From contig NTKA01000016.1 in NCBI GenBank assembly GCA_002456975.1, positions 1-38,299 of the forward strand: a DNA stretch of 38,299 bases, in the 5' to 3' direction. The notes under the pieces were generated by a model. The model did not search any database, was not told where the DNA came from, and saw only the letters and a program-made list of their open reading frames with translations. The DNA comes from Halieaceae bacterium MED-G27. Lineage in GTDB: Bacteria; Pseudomonadota; Gammaproteobacteria; Pseudomonadales; Halieaceae. The position numbers and the translations under genes are program-made. Shown in pieces: positions 16,991 to 25,610 of the stretch. The number at the start of each line of letters is the position of its first letter. Positions within the stretch are counted from its first letter, which is position 1.

Positions 16991-17437
16991 ATGGAATCAA
17001 TTAAATGGCGATGGCGCCATTTTGAGACAATGTCGGCGCCTCAATGGCATGAAATTCTGGCTTTGCGGGCGTCTATCTTTGTCGTTGAACAAGCCTGCCC
17101 CTATCAAGATCCAGATCGCAAAGACACTGTATCGTGGCATCTCGCTGGATACCGTAATGGTGAACTCGTGGCGTCAATGCGAGTGGTGCCACCCGGTATT
17201 AGCTACAAGGAATGTTCGATTGGTCGTGTCGCGGTACCGACGGTGCATCGGGGCAAGCGGCTGGGACGAGAACTCATGTTAGTTGGCATGAAGTTCTGCC
17301 GCTCTCAATGGCAAGGCGGCATACGGATTAGTGGCCAGGGTTACCTAAAAGGTTTTTATGAGTCGCTTGGCTTTGAGACGATCTATGGCCCCTATATGGA
17401 AGACGATATCCCCCACTTCGAGATGTTACTGCCCTAA
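16991..17437 (+). CDS. elaA: GNAT family N-acetyltransferase, ElaA-like
   Basis: A 148-residue single-domain acetyltransferase close in length to E. coli ElaA (153). The shared stretch LRASIFVVEQACPYQDPD near the N-terminus and the GRVAVPTVHRGKRLGRELM segment, which forms the acetyl-CoA pyrophosphate loop, identify the family. GYLKGFYESLGF and YMEDDIPHFEML complete the fold. The substrate is not established for the family. I chose ATG 16991 from the alignment, although no clear Shine-Dalgarno sequence precedes it; the frame remains open to 16859 with an additional ATG at 16937. It is divergent from parC and convergent with typA. Confidence 0.88.
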   Translation: MESIKWRWRHFETMSAPQWHEILALRASIFVVEQACPYQDPDRKDTVSWHLAGYRNGELVASMRVVPPGISYKECSIGRVAVPTVHRGKRLGRELMLVGMKFCRSQWQGGIRISGQGYLKGFYESLGFETIYGPYMEDDIPHFEMLLP

Positions 17438-17537
17438 AACTGAACTCACGCCGAGAGACCTTGAGGCACAGTCACGACCTCAGTGAACCACCCGATAGGC
17501 GAGTCGTAGGGCATCCGATCGTCCCCAACTCACCGAA

Positions 17538-19352
17538 TTAAGCGGCTCTCGATGCTCGCTTACGTTCGTGCTCGAGCAGTAACTTTTTGCGCAGACGGAT
17601 ACTGTCAGGCGTTACCTCGACCAACTCGTCGGCATCGATAAACTCGAGGGCTTGCTCAAGACTGTGCAACACAGGCGGCGTCAGAATCAGCGCCTCATCA
17701 GTTCCGGATGCTCGAACATTGGTCAATTGCTTTGCTTTGGTCGGGTTGACCACCAGGTCATTACTGCGACTGTGAAGGCCGACAATCTGCCCTTCGTACA
17801 CGTCGATATTGGGTTGGATGAACAGTCGGCCTCGGTCTTGGAGGCTAAATAAGGCGTAGGCTAACGTTTTCCCCTTCACCATAGACACCAAGACTCCATT
17901 GTTTCTGGATGCCAATTCGGCTTTGCTGATAGGTCCGTAGTGATCAAAGACGTGCGTCATGATCCCGCTACCCGATGTCAGTGTCATAAACAGCGAACGA
18001 AATCCAATAAGCCCACGAGCTGGAACAATAAACTCGAGCCGGACTCGGCCGCTGGCATCCTGGACCATGTTTTTCATGTCCGCACGGCGCTGTCCTAATT
18101 CTTCCATCACGCCGCCCTGGTGCTCTGCCTCGCAGTCGATAACAAGGTTTTCGTAAGGCTCGCAAAGCTGGCCATCGACTTCCTTTTGAATCACTTCGGG
18201 GCGCGAGACACCGAGCTCAAACCCCTCACGTCGCATGCTTTCAATCAGAACAGACAAGTGAAGCTCGCCTCGGCCAGAAACAACAAACTTATCGGGGCTG
18301 TCACCCTGCTCGACTCGCAGAGCAACATTGTGAATCAGCTCGCGATCCAAGCGCTCGCGAATATTGCGTGAGGTAACAAACTTACCCTCGAGACCAGCGA
18401 ACGGTGAATCGTTTACTTGAAATGTCATGCTAACAGTGGGTTCATCGACTGATAGCGCGGGCAATGGATCAGGTGTTTCGGGATGACATAACGTGTCAGA
18501 AATGTTGAGTGCGTCGATACCCGTGATACAAACGATATCGCCGGCTTCAGCCTGAGCTACTTCATTGCGCTCAAGCCCGTGGTACCCCATGACTTGCAGC
18601 ACTTTCGCATTGCGGTTTGATCCGTCTCGGCCCACTACGGCAACAGGCATATTAGTTTGCAAACGCCCACGCGTAATCCGCCCGACACCGATAACACCGA
18701 CGTAGCTACTGTAATCCAGCGCTGAAATTTGCAACTGCAAAGGACCTTCGGCATCAACGTTTGGCGCTGCAACCTGCTCTGCAATCATTTCGAATAAAGG
18801 CGTCATATCAGAGGCCATATCATCAGGATCCAGACCTGCGATACCGTTTAGGGCCGATGCGTAGATAATCGGAAAATCGAGTTGCTCATCGGTAGCGCCC
18901 AAGGAATCGAATAGGTCAAAGACCTGGTCAATGACCCAATCGGGTCGAGCACCCGGCCTGTCTATTTTGTTAACGACCACGATTGGGTTTAGACCCCGCT
19001 CGAATGCTTTTGCCGTGACAAAGCGGGTTTGCGGCATCGGCCCATCGACTGCGTCAACTAGCAGCAAGACCGAATCGACCATTGATAGAACACGCTCTAC
19101 CTCGCCACCGAAGTCAGCGTGTCCCGGCGTATCAACAATATTAATCCGATAATCCTGCCAGCGAATCGCAGTGTTCTTTGCAAGAATCGTAATACCACGC
19201 TCTTTCTCTTGATCGTTGGAGTCCATGATTCGCTCGGCACCCTGGCTTTTTCGATCGAGTGTTCCCGATTGCTGCAGAAGGCAATCGACCAAGGTCGTTT
19301 TCCCGTGGTCGACGTGAGCAATGATGGCGATGTTACGTAATTGATTTATCAC
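17538..19352 (-). CDS. typA: Translational GTPase TypA/BipA
   Basis: A 604-residue ribosome-associated GTPase of the EF-G group, involved in ribosome assembly and stress adaptation. The P-loop AHVDHGKTT is at residues 12-20, switch II is [11 protein letters not shown] and the G4 motif is NKIDRP. Domains II, III and V and the BipA-specific C-terminal domain follow at usual length. It starts with GTG at 19352, which aligns exactly with the E. coli start ([17 protein letters not shown]). There is no good Shine-Dalgarno sequence upstream. It is divergent from glnA, and the intergenic region carries the NtrC sites. Confidence 0.97.
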   Translation of the reverse strand: MINQLRNIAIIAHVDHGKTTLVDCLLQQSGTLDRKSQGAERIMDSNDQEKERGITILAKNTAIRWQDYRINIVDTPGHADFGGEVERVLSMVDSVLLLVDAVDGPMPQTRFVTAKAFERGLNPIVVVNKIDRPGARPDWVIDQVFDLFDSLGATDEQLDFPIIYASALNGIAGLDPDDMASDMTPLFEMIAEQVAAPNVDAEGPLQLQISALDYSSYVGVIGVGRITRGRLQTNMPVAVVGRDGSNRNAKVLQVMGYHGLERNEVAQAEAGDIVCITGIDALNISDTLCHPETPDPLPALSVDEPTVSMTFQVNDSPFAGLEGKFVTSRNIRERLDRELIHNVALRVEQGDSPDKFVVSGRGELHLSVLIESMRREGFELGVSRPEVIQKEVDGQLCEPYENLVIDCEAEHQGGVMEELGQRRADMKNMVQDASGRVRLEFIVPARGLIGFRSLFMTLTSGSGIMTHVFDHYGPISKAELASRNNGVLVSMVKGKTLAYALFSLQDRGRLFIQPNIDVYEGQIVGLHSRSNDLVVNPTKAKQLTNVRASGTDEALILTPPVLHSLEQALEFIDADELVEVTPDSIRLRKKLLLEHERKRASRAA

Positions 19353-19436
19353 AAGGAGTCCCGAGCTGTGGGTTTACGGCGCGCGGACTCTAACACAGTC
19401 CCAAAACCGGTAAACCAGCGCTTTACTATTAAAATC

Positions 19437-19453
19437 TGCACTAAATTGGTGCT
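19437..19453. promoter_or_regulatory. NtrC binding site 1 upstream of glnA
   Basis: TGCACTAAATTGGTGCT agrees with the dyad consensus TGCACCA-N3-TGGTGCA at 12 of 14 fixed positions by eye. Its centre lies about 150 bp upstream of the predicted glnA start point and 30 bp from site 2, close to three helical turns, like the paired enhancer sites of E. coli glnAp2. Confidence 0.85.
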
Positions 19454-19466
19454 CTATAAATAGTAA

Positions 19467-19483
19467 TGCACTATATTAATGCG
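19467..19483. promoter_or_regulatory. NtrC binding site 2 upstream of glnA
   Basis: TGCACTATATTAATGCG matches the same dyad at 10 of 14 fixed positions; the left half is strong and the right half weak. It is centred about 120 bp upstream of the predicted transcription start and on the same helix face as site 1. It probably binds NtrC cooperatively with site 1. Confidence 0.7.
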
Positions 19484-19567
19484 ATACGTTAAGGCCTACA
19501 CCCACACCAATAGACGTTAAAACGATTAAAATCAGACAGTTATAACCGCTTCATATCAAGGTCAGGA

Positions 19568-19584
19568 TTGGCATGTGGCTTGCT
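19568..19584 (+). promoter_or_regulatory. Sigma-54 promoter of glnA
   Basis: TTGGCATGTGGCTTGCT has GG at 19570-19571 and GC at 19582-19583, the required 12-base separation of the -24 and -12 elements, and fits TGGCAC-N5-TTGCW with one mismatch in the -24 box. The predicted start is near 19595, giving a leader of about 74 nt before glnA. With the two upstream NtrC sites and glnG nearby, this is a standard nitrogen-regulated promoter. Confidence 0.88.
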
Positions 19585-19668
19585 GCTCAATAGTGCAAGC
19601 GGTTCAACACACTGCTACGTATAAACCAACCCGACTGGATCGGGGTTATTTAGTCCGAGGAGGCACAC

Positions 19669-21075
19669 ATGTCAGAGCGCACGCTCAATATGATTAAAGA
19701 CAACGATATCCGCTGGGTAGACCTGCGGTTCACAGATACCAAAGGCAAGGAGCAGCACGTCAGCATCCCATCGTCTGTGGTTGACGAAGATTTTTTTGAA
19801 GAAGGTAAGATGTTTGACGGTTCGTCCATCGCCGGCTGGAAGGGTATTAACGAGTCAGACATGATCCTTATGCCCGACGACAGCACCTCGGTGATCGACC
19901 CATTCACTGACGACGCCACTGTTATTCTGCGCTGCGATATCGTGGAGCCATCGACGATGCAAGGTTATGAGCGTGACCCACGCAGTGTGGCCAAACGAGC
20001 AGAGGCTTATCTGGGCTCAACCGGTATCGGTGACACCGTTTTCTTCGGTCCCGAGCCTGAGTTTTTTGTTTTTGACGACGTAAAGTTCAGCGTTGAAATG
20101 AAAGGCGCGAGCTACGCGGTCAACTCAGAGGAGGCCGCATGGGCATCCAATGATGACTTCGAAGAGGGCAATACCGGGCACCGGCCCCGAGTCAAAGGTG
20201 GTTATTTTCCCGTACCACCGGTTGATTCGCTACACGATATCCGCGCAGCGATGTGCTCGGCGATGGAGCAGATGGGTCTAGATGTAGAAGTACACCACCA
20301 CGAAGTGGGTACGGCTGGTCAGTGCGAAATCGGCATCAAATTCAACACCATGGTGGCCAAGGCAGACGAAGTACAAATCCTCAAGTACTGCGTCCACAAT
20401 GTCGCTCACGCCTACGGCAAAACAGCGACATTCATGCCGAAGCCTCTGGTAGGCGATAATGGCTCAGGCATGCACTGCCACCAGAGCATTGCAAAGGATG
20501 GCGACAACACTTTCGCCGGTGACCAGTACGCGGGCTTGTCCGAAACTGCGCTCTACTACATTGGCGGTATTGTCAAGCACGCTCGTGCAATCAATGCGTT
20601 CGCCAATGCATCCACCAACTCTTATAAGCGCCTCGTGCCAGGCTTCGAAGCACCGGTAATGCTCGCCTACTCGGCCCGCAACCGCTCAGCATCGATTCGT
20701 ATTCCTTACGAGCCCTCACCAAAAGGCAAACGAATCGAGGTTCGATTCCCCGACCCAACAGGCAATCCATATCTCGCGTTTGCCGCTATGTTGATGGCCG
20801 GCCTCGATGGCATCCAGAACAAGATCCACCCCGGCGATCCCGCGGACAAAGATCTCTATGATCTGCCAGCTGAGGAAGCCGCTGATATCCCAACCGTTGC
20901 CTCAACCCTTGAGATGGCGCTCGATGCACTGGACGCTGACCGCGAGTTTTTGACCAAAGGCGGTGTCTTCACAGATGACATGATCGATGGCTATTTGGAG
21001 CTTAAGCGTGAGGAGGTGGAATACCTCAACATGACGACGCATCCGGTTGAGTTCGACATGTACTACTCGGTGTAA
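19669..21075 (+). CDS. glnA: Glutamine synthetase, type I beta
   Basis: A 468-residue GlnA that makes glutamine from glutamate and ammonia with ATP, the central ammonium-assimilation step; it acts as a dodecamer. Seen are the N-terminal loop FDGSSIAGW (49-57), the metal-binding [10 protein letters not shown] (128-137), the ATP-binding [16 protein letters not shown] (258-273) and the adenylylation site DLYDLP with Tyr397 at the same number as in E. coli. Control by adenylyltransferase is therefore expected. The ribosome site GAGGAGG is 6 nt before the ATG. It is transcribed from the sigma-54 promoter described above and followed by a strong terminator, so glnL-glnG must have separate or read-through transcription. 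Confidence 0.98.
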   Translation: MSERTLNMIKDNDIRWVDLRFTDTKGKEQHVSIPSSVVDEDFFEEGKMFDGSSIAGWKGINESDMILMPDDSTSVIDPFTDDATVILRCDIVEPSTMQGYERDPRSVAKRAEAYLGSTGIGDTVFFGPEPEFFVFDDVKFSVEMKGASYAVNSEEAAWASNDDFEEGNTGHRPRVKGGYFPVPPVDSLHDIRAAMCSAMEQMGLDVEVHHHEVGTAGQCEIGIKFNTMVAKADEVQILKYCVHNVAHAYGKTATFMPKPLVGDNGSGMHCHQSIAKDGDNTFAGDQYAGLSETALYYIGGIVKHARAINAFANASTNSYKRLVPGFEAPVMLAYSARNRSASIRIPYEPSPKGKRIEVRFPDPTGNPYLAFAAMLMAGLDGIQNKIHPGDPADKDLYDLPAEEAADIPTVASTLEMALDALDADREFLTKGGVFTDDMIDGYLELKREEVEYLNMTTHPVEFDMYYSV

Positions 21076-21095
21076 TTGTCGCGAGTGACAAATTT

Positions 21096-21126
21096 AAGCC
21101 CGCGGCTTTGCGCGGGCTTTTTTTTT
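21096..21126 (+). terminator. Rho-independent terminator of glnA
   Basis: A perfect 9-bp stem, AAGCCCGCG (21096-21104) with CGCGGGCTT (21111-21119), encloses a 6-nt loop and runs into nine Ts (21118-21126). It separates glnA from the DUF4124-glnL-glnG genes, as between glnA and glnLG in enteric bacteria. Confidence 0.92.
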
Positions 21127-21159
21127 CACTCAAACAATGACTCGATATCAAAATATCGA

Positions 21160-21176
21160 CGCACCAATAGAGTGCA
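21160..21176. promoter_or_regulatory. NtrC-like site upstream of the DUF4124-glnL-glnG operon
   Basis: CGCACCAATAGAGTGCA agrees with TGCACCA-N3-TGGTGCA at 11 of 14 fixed positions. It lies 18 bp before the start of the DUF4124 gene, so it probably overlaps the transcription start and would repress, like the single NtrC site at glnLp in E. coli. The promoter itself was not resolved by eye. Confidence 0.55.
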
Positions 21177-21193
21177 TAACAAAATAGGCCTAC

Positions 21194-21766
21194 GTGACAC
21201 AGCCAGCCAAAATAACTATTCGCAGCAAAGACCTGACCGCCGTTCTGCTGGCGGCCATGCTTAGCTGGCCTATCGTGGCGCAGTCCGACATTTATAAGGT
21301 CACGCATCCGGACGGCTCAGTCAGCTTCACAGATCAACCGCCGAGGGACGATGATTCATCTACGGTTGAACTCCTGGATAACAACCGAACCAACACGATC
21401 CCCGGCTTCGAACCCAAGCCCGAAACAGCCGAGACGGGGGCGGAGACAGTGCAGTCGGTGACGACTGAGGTGATACTAAAATCGGTGCGCATCGTATCAC
21501 CAATGGATCAAACCACCATTCCAATGGGCCCTGGCCATTTCAGCGTGTTGGCTGACGTAACTCCGGAACTCGCACCGGATGAAACGCTACAGCTACTCAT
21601 GGATGACACTCCTGTGGGCGACCCCACCACGAATACCACGTGGGACCTTAGGTTTGTCATCCGCGGCGAACACTCGCTAGTCATCAACAGACTCGACAGC
21701 ACTGGAGAGGTTATCGCCACATCGGAGCCTGTGATTGTCTACGTTTTACGACCCTCGATCCGGTGA
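21194..21766 (+). CDS. DUF4124 domain-containing exported protein
   Basis: A 190-residue protein with an N-terminal signal-like hydrophobic stretch at about residues 14-30 and a DUF4124 motif right after it (IYKVTHPDGSVSFTDQPP). The rest is an acidic linker (about 60-90) and a C-terminal beta-rich region. It is probably periplasmic. The biochemical function of DUF4124 is unknown. It starts with GTG at 21194; an in-frame TAG 12 nt upstream excludes a longer form, and the next Met lies inside the signal sequence. glnL begins 7 nt after its stop, so it is the promoter-proximal gene of the nitrogen two-component operon. Confidence 0.8.
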   Translation: MTQPAKITIRSKDLTAVLLAAMLSWPIVAQSDIYKVTHPDGSVSFTDQPPRDDDSSTVELLDNNRTNTIPGFEPKPETAETGAETVQSVTTEVILKSVRIVSPMDQTTIPMGPGHFSVLADVTPELAPDETLQLLMDDTPVGDPTTNTTWDLRFVIRGEHSLVINRLDSTGEVIATSEPVIVYVLRPSIR

Positions 21767-21773
21767 CAAAGCG

Positions 21774-22844
21774 ATGACCGTGCATCCCAGCTTTGACCTC
21801 GATTCGCTTACTAATTGCATCATATTGATCGACGAGCATGGTGTTATCGACACCATCAACCAAGCAGCAGAGGTCTTATTTGAAACCTCTGCACAACGAG
21901 CCATCGGCATGCCATTTGAGCAATTGGCGATGGTGCCGGGTAGCGAGGGGATCGACTGGTACGAGACGCTAATGTCCGTAGCTCTTGGTAAACTTCCCAC
22001 CGTCAACAGAGACCTTCGGTTCCGTCTCAGATCTGGAAAAGAAATTAGTGTCGACGTTGTGATCACACCGCTGCAATACGAGACAGACTCAAGAATCTTA
22101 TTAGAGATGTCTCCGCTCGACCGAGTGCGGGCTATTAGCGAAACCGAGAACTTACGAGAGGCCCAGAAGCGCTTGCACAATGTTGTTAAGGGTCTGGCGC
22201 ACGAGGTCAAAAACCCACTCGGTGGTATTCGCGGCGCAGCTCAGCTAATTAATAAACGTTTCAACGATCCCAAACTAGATCAATACACCGACATCATTAT
22301 CGCCGAGGTCGACAGACTGCAGGGTCTAGTCGACCGTATGTTGGGACCTCGAGAGTCGCTGTCGATGGCGACCCACAACATTCACGAGGTAACCGAGCGA
22401 GTAAGACAACTGCTTGAGGCTGAAGCGGGCGATCGATTACAGGTACGCAGAGATTATGATCCGAGCCTCCCGGAATTTGATGCCGATCGCGACCAACTGA
22501 CGCAAGCGGTCCTCAATATCGCGCGCAATGCCCTCGAAGCCTCACCAGAGCAGTGCCGACTGACGCTCAAAACAAGAGCGCTAAGACAATTCACCCTCAA
22601 CGGAGAACGGCATCGATTAGTCTGCGTGATTGAGGTTATCGACGAGGGCCCTGGCATACCGGCAGAGCTGTTGTCTTCTGTATTTCTACCGATGATTACC
22701 TCGCGATCCGAAGGGTCGGGGCTGGGCTTGTCGGTGTCACAAATGATTGTTAATCGACACGGTGGTGTTATCCAGGCAGAGAGCTCAACAGGGCATACCT
22801 GTTTCACTATCCTACTTCCAATGGAGCCTAAAGATGAAAACTGA
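21774..22844 (+). CDS. glnL: Nitrogen regulation sensor kinase NtrB
   Basis: A 356-residue soluble histidine kinase that phosphorylates NtrC under nitrogen limitation and dephosphorylates it when PII binds. An N-terminal PAS-like domain (about 5-115) is followed by the dimerisation/phosphoacceptor helix LAHEVKNPLGGIRGAAQL with His143. The ATPase domain has the N-box AVLNIARNALEAS, the G1 box DEGPGIP and the G2 box SEGSGLGLS. There is no membrane helix. The ATG at 21774 was chosen because it gives the usual length; an upstream TTG at 21735 overlaps the DUF4124 gene. It overlaps glnG by 11 nt. Confidence 0.96.
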   Translation: MTVHPSFDLDSLTNCIILIDEHGVIDTINQAAEVLFETSAQRAIGMPFEQLAMVPGSEGIDWYETLMSVALGKLPTVNRDLRFRLRSGKEISVDVVITPLQYETDSRILLEMSPLDRVRAISETENLREAQKRLHNVVKGLAHEVKNPLGGIRGAAQLINKRFNDPKLDQYTDIIIAEVDRLQGLVDRMLGPRESLSMATHNIHEVTERVRQLLEAEAGDRLQVRRDYDPSLPEFDADRDQLTQAVLNIARNALEASPEQCRLTLKTRALRQFTLNGERHRLVCVIEVIDEGPGIPAELLSSVFLPMITSRSEGSGLGLSVSQMIVNRHGGVIQAESSTGHTCFTILLPMEPKDEN

Positions 22845-24228
22845 TCAAGAGGTCTGGGTAGTTGATGACGACAAATCGATTCGAAAAGTAATCGAACTCG
22901 CCCTCGAACAGGAAAATATCGCACACCGAAGCTTCGCAAATGCCGCCACGTTGCTTGAAGAGTTAAAAGAGCAGCATCCGAGCGCCATCATCAGTGATAT
23001 CCGAATGCCCGGGATGGACGGCATCGAACTACTCGCCCGTTTACAGCAGGACGTACCACATATCCCCGTTGTGATCACAACCGCTCACTCCGATCTCGAC
23101 AGTGCAGTGACTTCCTATGAAGGCGGCGCTTTTGAATACCTGCCCAAACCCTTTGACATCGACGAGATGCTGGAGGTAACACAGCGCGCCATGGCACATG
23201 TCACCAGCCAGCCAGTGGCTGACAGTGATGATGCGAATTCTAAAAATGAAATCATTGGCAATGCACCGGCCATGCAGGAAGTCTTTCGCGCCATTGGCCG
23301 GCTATCGCAAAGCTCGATCACCGTCTTGATCAATGGTCAGTCTGGAACTGGAAAAGAGTTAGTCGCCCGCGCCCTACACCGACACAGCCCTCGCTCCACC
23401 AAGCCCTTCGTCGCACTTAACATGGCCGCCATTCCAAAAGACCTAATGGAGTCAGAACTTTTTGGTCACGAAAAAGGCGCTTTTACCGGCGCAACCGGTA
23501 GACGCGAGGGACGCTTCGAGCAAGCCAACGGCGGTACTTTATTTCTCGATGAAATCGGCGACATGCCTGCCGAAACCCAAACCAGATTGTTGCGAGTATT
23601 AGCTGAGGGCGAGTTTTATCGCGTCGGCGGGATGTCGGCAGTGCAGACCGACGTACGGGTCATTGCTGCCACCCATCAGGACTTGAGCAAACTGGTAGCG
23701 TCGGGACAATTTCGCGAAGATCTATTTCATCGCTTAAACGTCATCAAGATCTCGGTACCCGCACTGGCAGAACGCCGTGAAGATATTCCTGCACTCCTTA
23801 CCTATTTCCTAGAAAGATCAGCCGATGAATTAGGCGTCGCTAGAAAGCAATTAGCACCCAGCGTAACTCGCGTTCTGTCTGAGCTTCCATGGCCCGGCAA
23901 TGTCAGGCAGTTGGAAAACACCTGCCGTTGGCTCACCGTGATGGCGGCCGGCAACACCATTATCGACAGTGATTTACCCGAGGATCTGTTACTGCCCAGC
24001 GAGATCAGCGAGGAGGTGAACTCAGCAAACTGGGGTAGTCAGCTCGCCTCTTGGGCACGACGCCAGCTCAGCTCAGGCGAAACACAAGTGTTAAGAAAAG
24101 CAATCCCCCAGTTTGAGCAAATCATGATCGATGCGGCGCTCGAGCACACCGGGGGCAGAAAAGCAGAGGCTGCCGAGCTTTTGGGCTGGGGACGAAATAC
24201 CCTCACCCGCAAGCTCAGCGGCCAGTAG
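22834..24228 (+). CDS. glnG: Nitrogen regulation response regulator NtrC
   Basis: A 464-residue sigma-54 activator (E. coli has 469). The receiver domain has acidic residues 11-13 and phosphoacceptor Asp55 in [11 protein letters not shown]. The AAA+ domain has Walker A GQSGTGKE (168-175), the sigma-54 contact loop GAFTGA (215-220) and Walker B LFLDEIGD (236-243). The Fis-type helix-turn-helix at the C-terminus ends [16 protein letters not shown]. It should act at the palindromes upstream of glnA. The ATG at 22834 lies inside the end of glnL and has GGAG 8 nt upstream. Its stop is 3 nt from the stop of the convergent secB. Confidence 0.97.
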   Translation: MKTDQEVWVVDDDKSIRKVIELALEQENIAHRSFANAATLLEELKEQHPSAIISDIRMPGMDGIELLARLQQDVPHIPVVITTAHSDLDSAVTSYEGGAFEYLPKPFDIDEMLEVTQRAMAHVTSQPVADSDDANSKNEIIGNAPAMQEVFRAIGRLSQSSITVLINGQSGTGKELVARALHRHSPRSTKPFVALNMAAIPKDLMESELFGHEKGAFTGATGRREGRFEQANGGTLFLDEIGDMPAETQTRLLRVLAEGEFYRVGGMSAVQTDVRVIAATHQDLSKLVASGQFREDLFHRLNVIKISVPALAERREDIPALLTYFLERSADELGVARKQLAPSVTRVLSELPWPGNVRQLENTCRWLTVMAAGNTIIDSDLPEDLLLPSEISEEVNSANWGSQLASWARRQLSSGETQVLRKAIPQFEQIMIDAALEHTGGRKAEAAELLGWGRNTLTRKLSGQ

Positions 24229-24231
24229 GCC

Positions 24232-24735
24232 TTAGTGCGTCGAACCGTCGGTGGGCGCCGCTTCTTGCGCCTGCTGTTGAGCCATCGCCTGTTGGTAAAG
24301 CGCATCAAAGTTGACCGGCGCTAGCATTAGGGGCGGGAAGCCACCTTTTATGACCATATTGTCGACTGCCTCTCGGGCGTATGGGAACAGGATATTGGGT
24401 GCCACCGTAGCCAAGATTTGACGCAACTGCTCACCCTCAATGCCCGCTACAAAAAAGATACCCGCCTGCTGAATTTCAACAAGAAACGCGCTTTTGTTGT
24501 CCTGCTTAGCAGTCACTGTAATGGTCAGAGTCACTTCGTGATTGCCGGTATCGTCCGCCACCTGCGACTTGGTATTTAAGTCGACGTTGATATTAGGTTG
24601 CCAGTTCTGGCGGAAAATATCCGGGGTGGCTGGTGATTCAAAAGACGCGTCTTTGACGTAAATGCGCTGCATCGCAAATTGTTGTTGCGCTGCCTCCCCC
24701 TCGGTACCAGCTGCTGCTAACTGCTCATCCGCCAT
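24232..24735 (-). CDS. secB: Protein-export chaperone SecB
   Basis: A 167-residue SecB, the tetrameric chaperone that keeps preproteins unfolded and delivers them to SecA. Family landmarks are seen: FAMQRIYVKDASFESP at about 20-35, the central FFVAGIEGEQLRQILATVAPNILFPYARE, and GGFPPLMLAPVNFDALY. The glutamine- and alanine-rich C-terminal tail lacks the zinc ligands of SecA, as is normal. AAGGAG lies before ATG 24735. It is last in the rhodanese-grxC-secB group, the same gene order as in E. coli and Pseudomonas. Confidence 0.97.
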   Translation of the reverse strand: MADEQLAAAGTEGEAAQQQFAMQRIYVKDASFESPATPDIFRQNWQPNINVDLNTKSQVADDTGNHEVTLTITVTAKQDNKSAFLVEIQQAGIFFVAGIEGEQLRQILATVAPNILFPYAREAVDNMVIKGGFPPLMLAPVNFDALYQQAMAQQQAQEAAPTDGSTH

Positions 24736-24777
24736 GGCGGTTTCTCCTTCTTTACAGGCCCATTGATCGGGCCTTAA

Positions 24778-25029
24778 TTAGTTTAATAAAGCATCAAGTG
24801 CCGATGTTCTTTCCAACGCGAACAAATCATCACAGCCACCAACGTGTTGGTCACCAATCCAGATTTGCGGCACGCTCGTGCGACCGGCTTTAGCTGCCAT
24901 GTTCGCCCGCAACCCGGGCTCGCCATCTACACTCACCTCGGTGTACGACAGCCCCTTCGAATCCAATAACTGCTTGGCGCGTGTGCAAAAAAAGCACCAC
25001 CGACTGGTATAAATTAGGACCTCAGCCAT
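24778..25029 (-). CDS. grxC: Glutaredoxin 3 with unusual CFFC active site
   Basis: An 83-residue glutaredoxin using glutathione to reduce disulfides. The redox centre reads SRWCFFCTRAKQLL: the usual CPYC is CFFC, with Phe in place of the almost invariant Pro (codons TGC TTT TTT TGC, checked on the sequence). The rest is normal: the cis-Pro motif TSVPQIWIG and the GSH-binding GGCDDL. The ATG at 25029 overlaps the stop of the rhodanese gene by 1 nt (TGATG); a GTG one codon earlier is possible. The change may alter redox potential or specificity but does not exclude activity. Confidence 0.93.
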   Translation of the reverse strand: MAEVLIYTSRWCFFCTRAKQLLDSKGLSYTEVSVDGEPGLRANMAAKAGRTSVPQIWIGDQHVGGCDDLFALERTSALDALLN

Positions 25030-25448
25030 CACTTGGTTACCGGCAATCGATTGTCATCCCATGACAACATACCACCTGCCATTCGGTGGGCTTGACTGAA
25101 GCCTTCTTCGCGCAGCTGCTTTACCGCAGCCGATGACGTCTGCCCCAGGCGACAGACCACAACAACCGGCTTATCTTGATGGGCATTGAGCTCACCCATT
25201 CGGTTCGGCAAACTCGCCGAAGGGATGTTGATCGCGCCCGCTATGTGGCCCTGCTTAAAATCTTTGGCCTCTCTAATATCAAGAAAAATACCACCCTCGG
25301 CGTTGGTGAGCGTGATCGCCTGTTGTGGACTCAAAGCCGGTCCCGCTTTCCTGGCCTCGGTGAAATACAACAACCACAAGGTCACAATCAGTGCGGTAAC
25401 CAGCACCCATTGTTCTCCAAGGAATAACAAGAACAGTCCAAACGACAC
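25029..25448 (-). CDS. Membrane-anchored rhodanese-like protein (YibN-like)
   Basis: A 139-residue protein with one N-terminal transmembrane helix (about residues 13-30) and a cytoplasmic rhodanese domain (about 40-135). The catalytic Cys99 loop is CRLGQTSS, so sulfurtransfer is possible. FLDIREAKDFKQGHIAGAINIP is the standard domain opening. The family (YibN in E. coli, beside grxC and secB) has no settled substrate. It starts with GTG at 25448 behind AAGAGAGA; no in-frame ATG precedes it. A TATACT box on the minus strand (25509-25504) is a possible -10, without a clear -35. Confidence 0.9.
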   Translation of the reverse strand: MSFGLFLLFLGEQWVLVTALIVTLWLLYFTEARKAGPALSPQQAITLTNAEGGIFLDIREAKDFKQGHIAGAINIPSASLPNRMGELNAHQDKPVVVVCRLGQTSSAAVKQLREEGFSQAHRMAGGMLSWDDNRLPVTK

Positions 25449-25610
25449 AATAATCTCTCTTTCGGCAATTTTTCGGCAACAGCGCCGACATTCGGCCGGG
25501 CGCAGTATACGTGTTTCGACCCAATGCTATCTAGTGGAAGCGATTGGCGGTTCAATAGTGCAGATTAACTGGGCTCGGGTTAAAATAGAGCGACCCCCCA
25601 AGAGGTTTCT

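Larger units (their letters stand above)
19353..19668. other. 316-bp divergent control region between typA and glnA
   Basis: No gene is visible. From left to right it holds the typA upstream region, two NtrC-type palindromes (19437-19483), an AT-rich stretch that could bend or bind IHF, the sigma-54 promoter of glnA (19568-19584), and a leader of about 74 nt. In the leader a short imperfect hairpin (AACCCGA at 19628-19634 with TCGGGGTT at 19640-19647, one bulged G) lies just before the ribosome site GAGGAGG (19657-19663). I found no convincing typA promoter by eye. Confidence 0.7.

Noticed and set aside
21735-21773. TTG start for glnL
   Set aside because: It lies within the DUF4124 gene; ATG 21774 gives the usual NtrB length.
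22747-22833. Extended glnG start at 22747
   Set aside because: It lies inside glnL; the receiver domain begins right after ATG 22834 with GGAG upstream.
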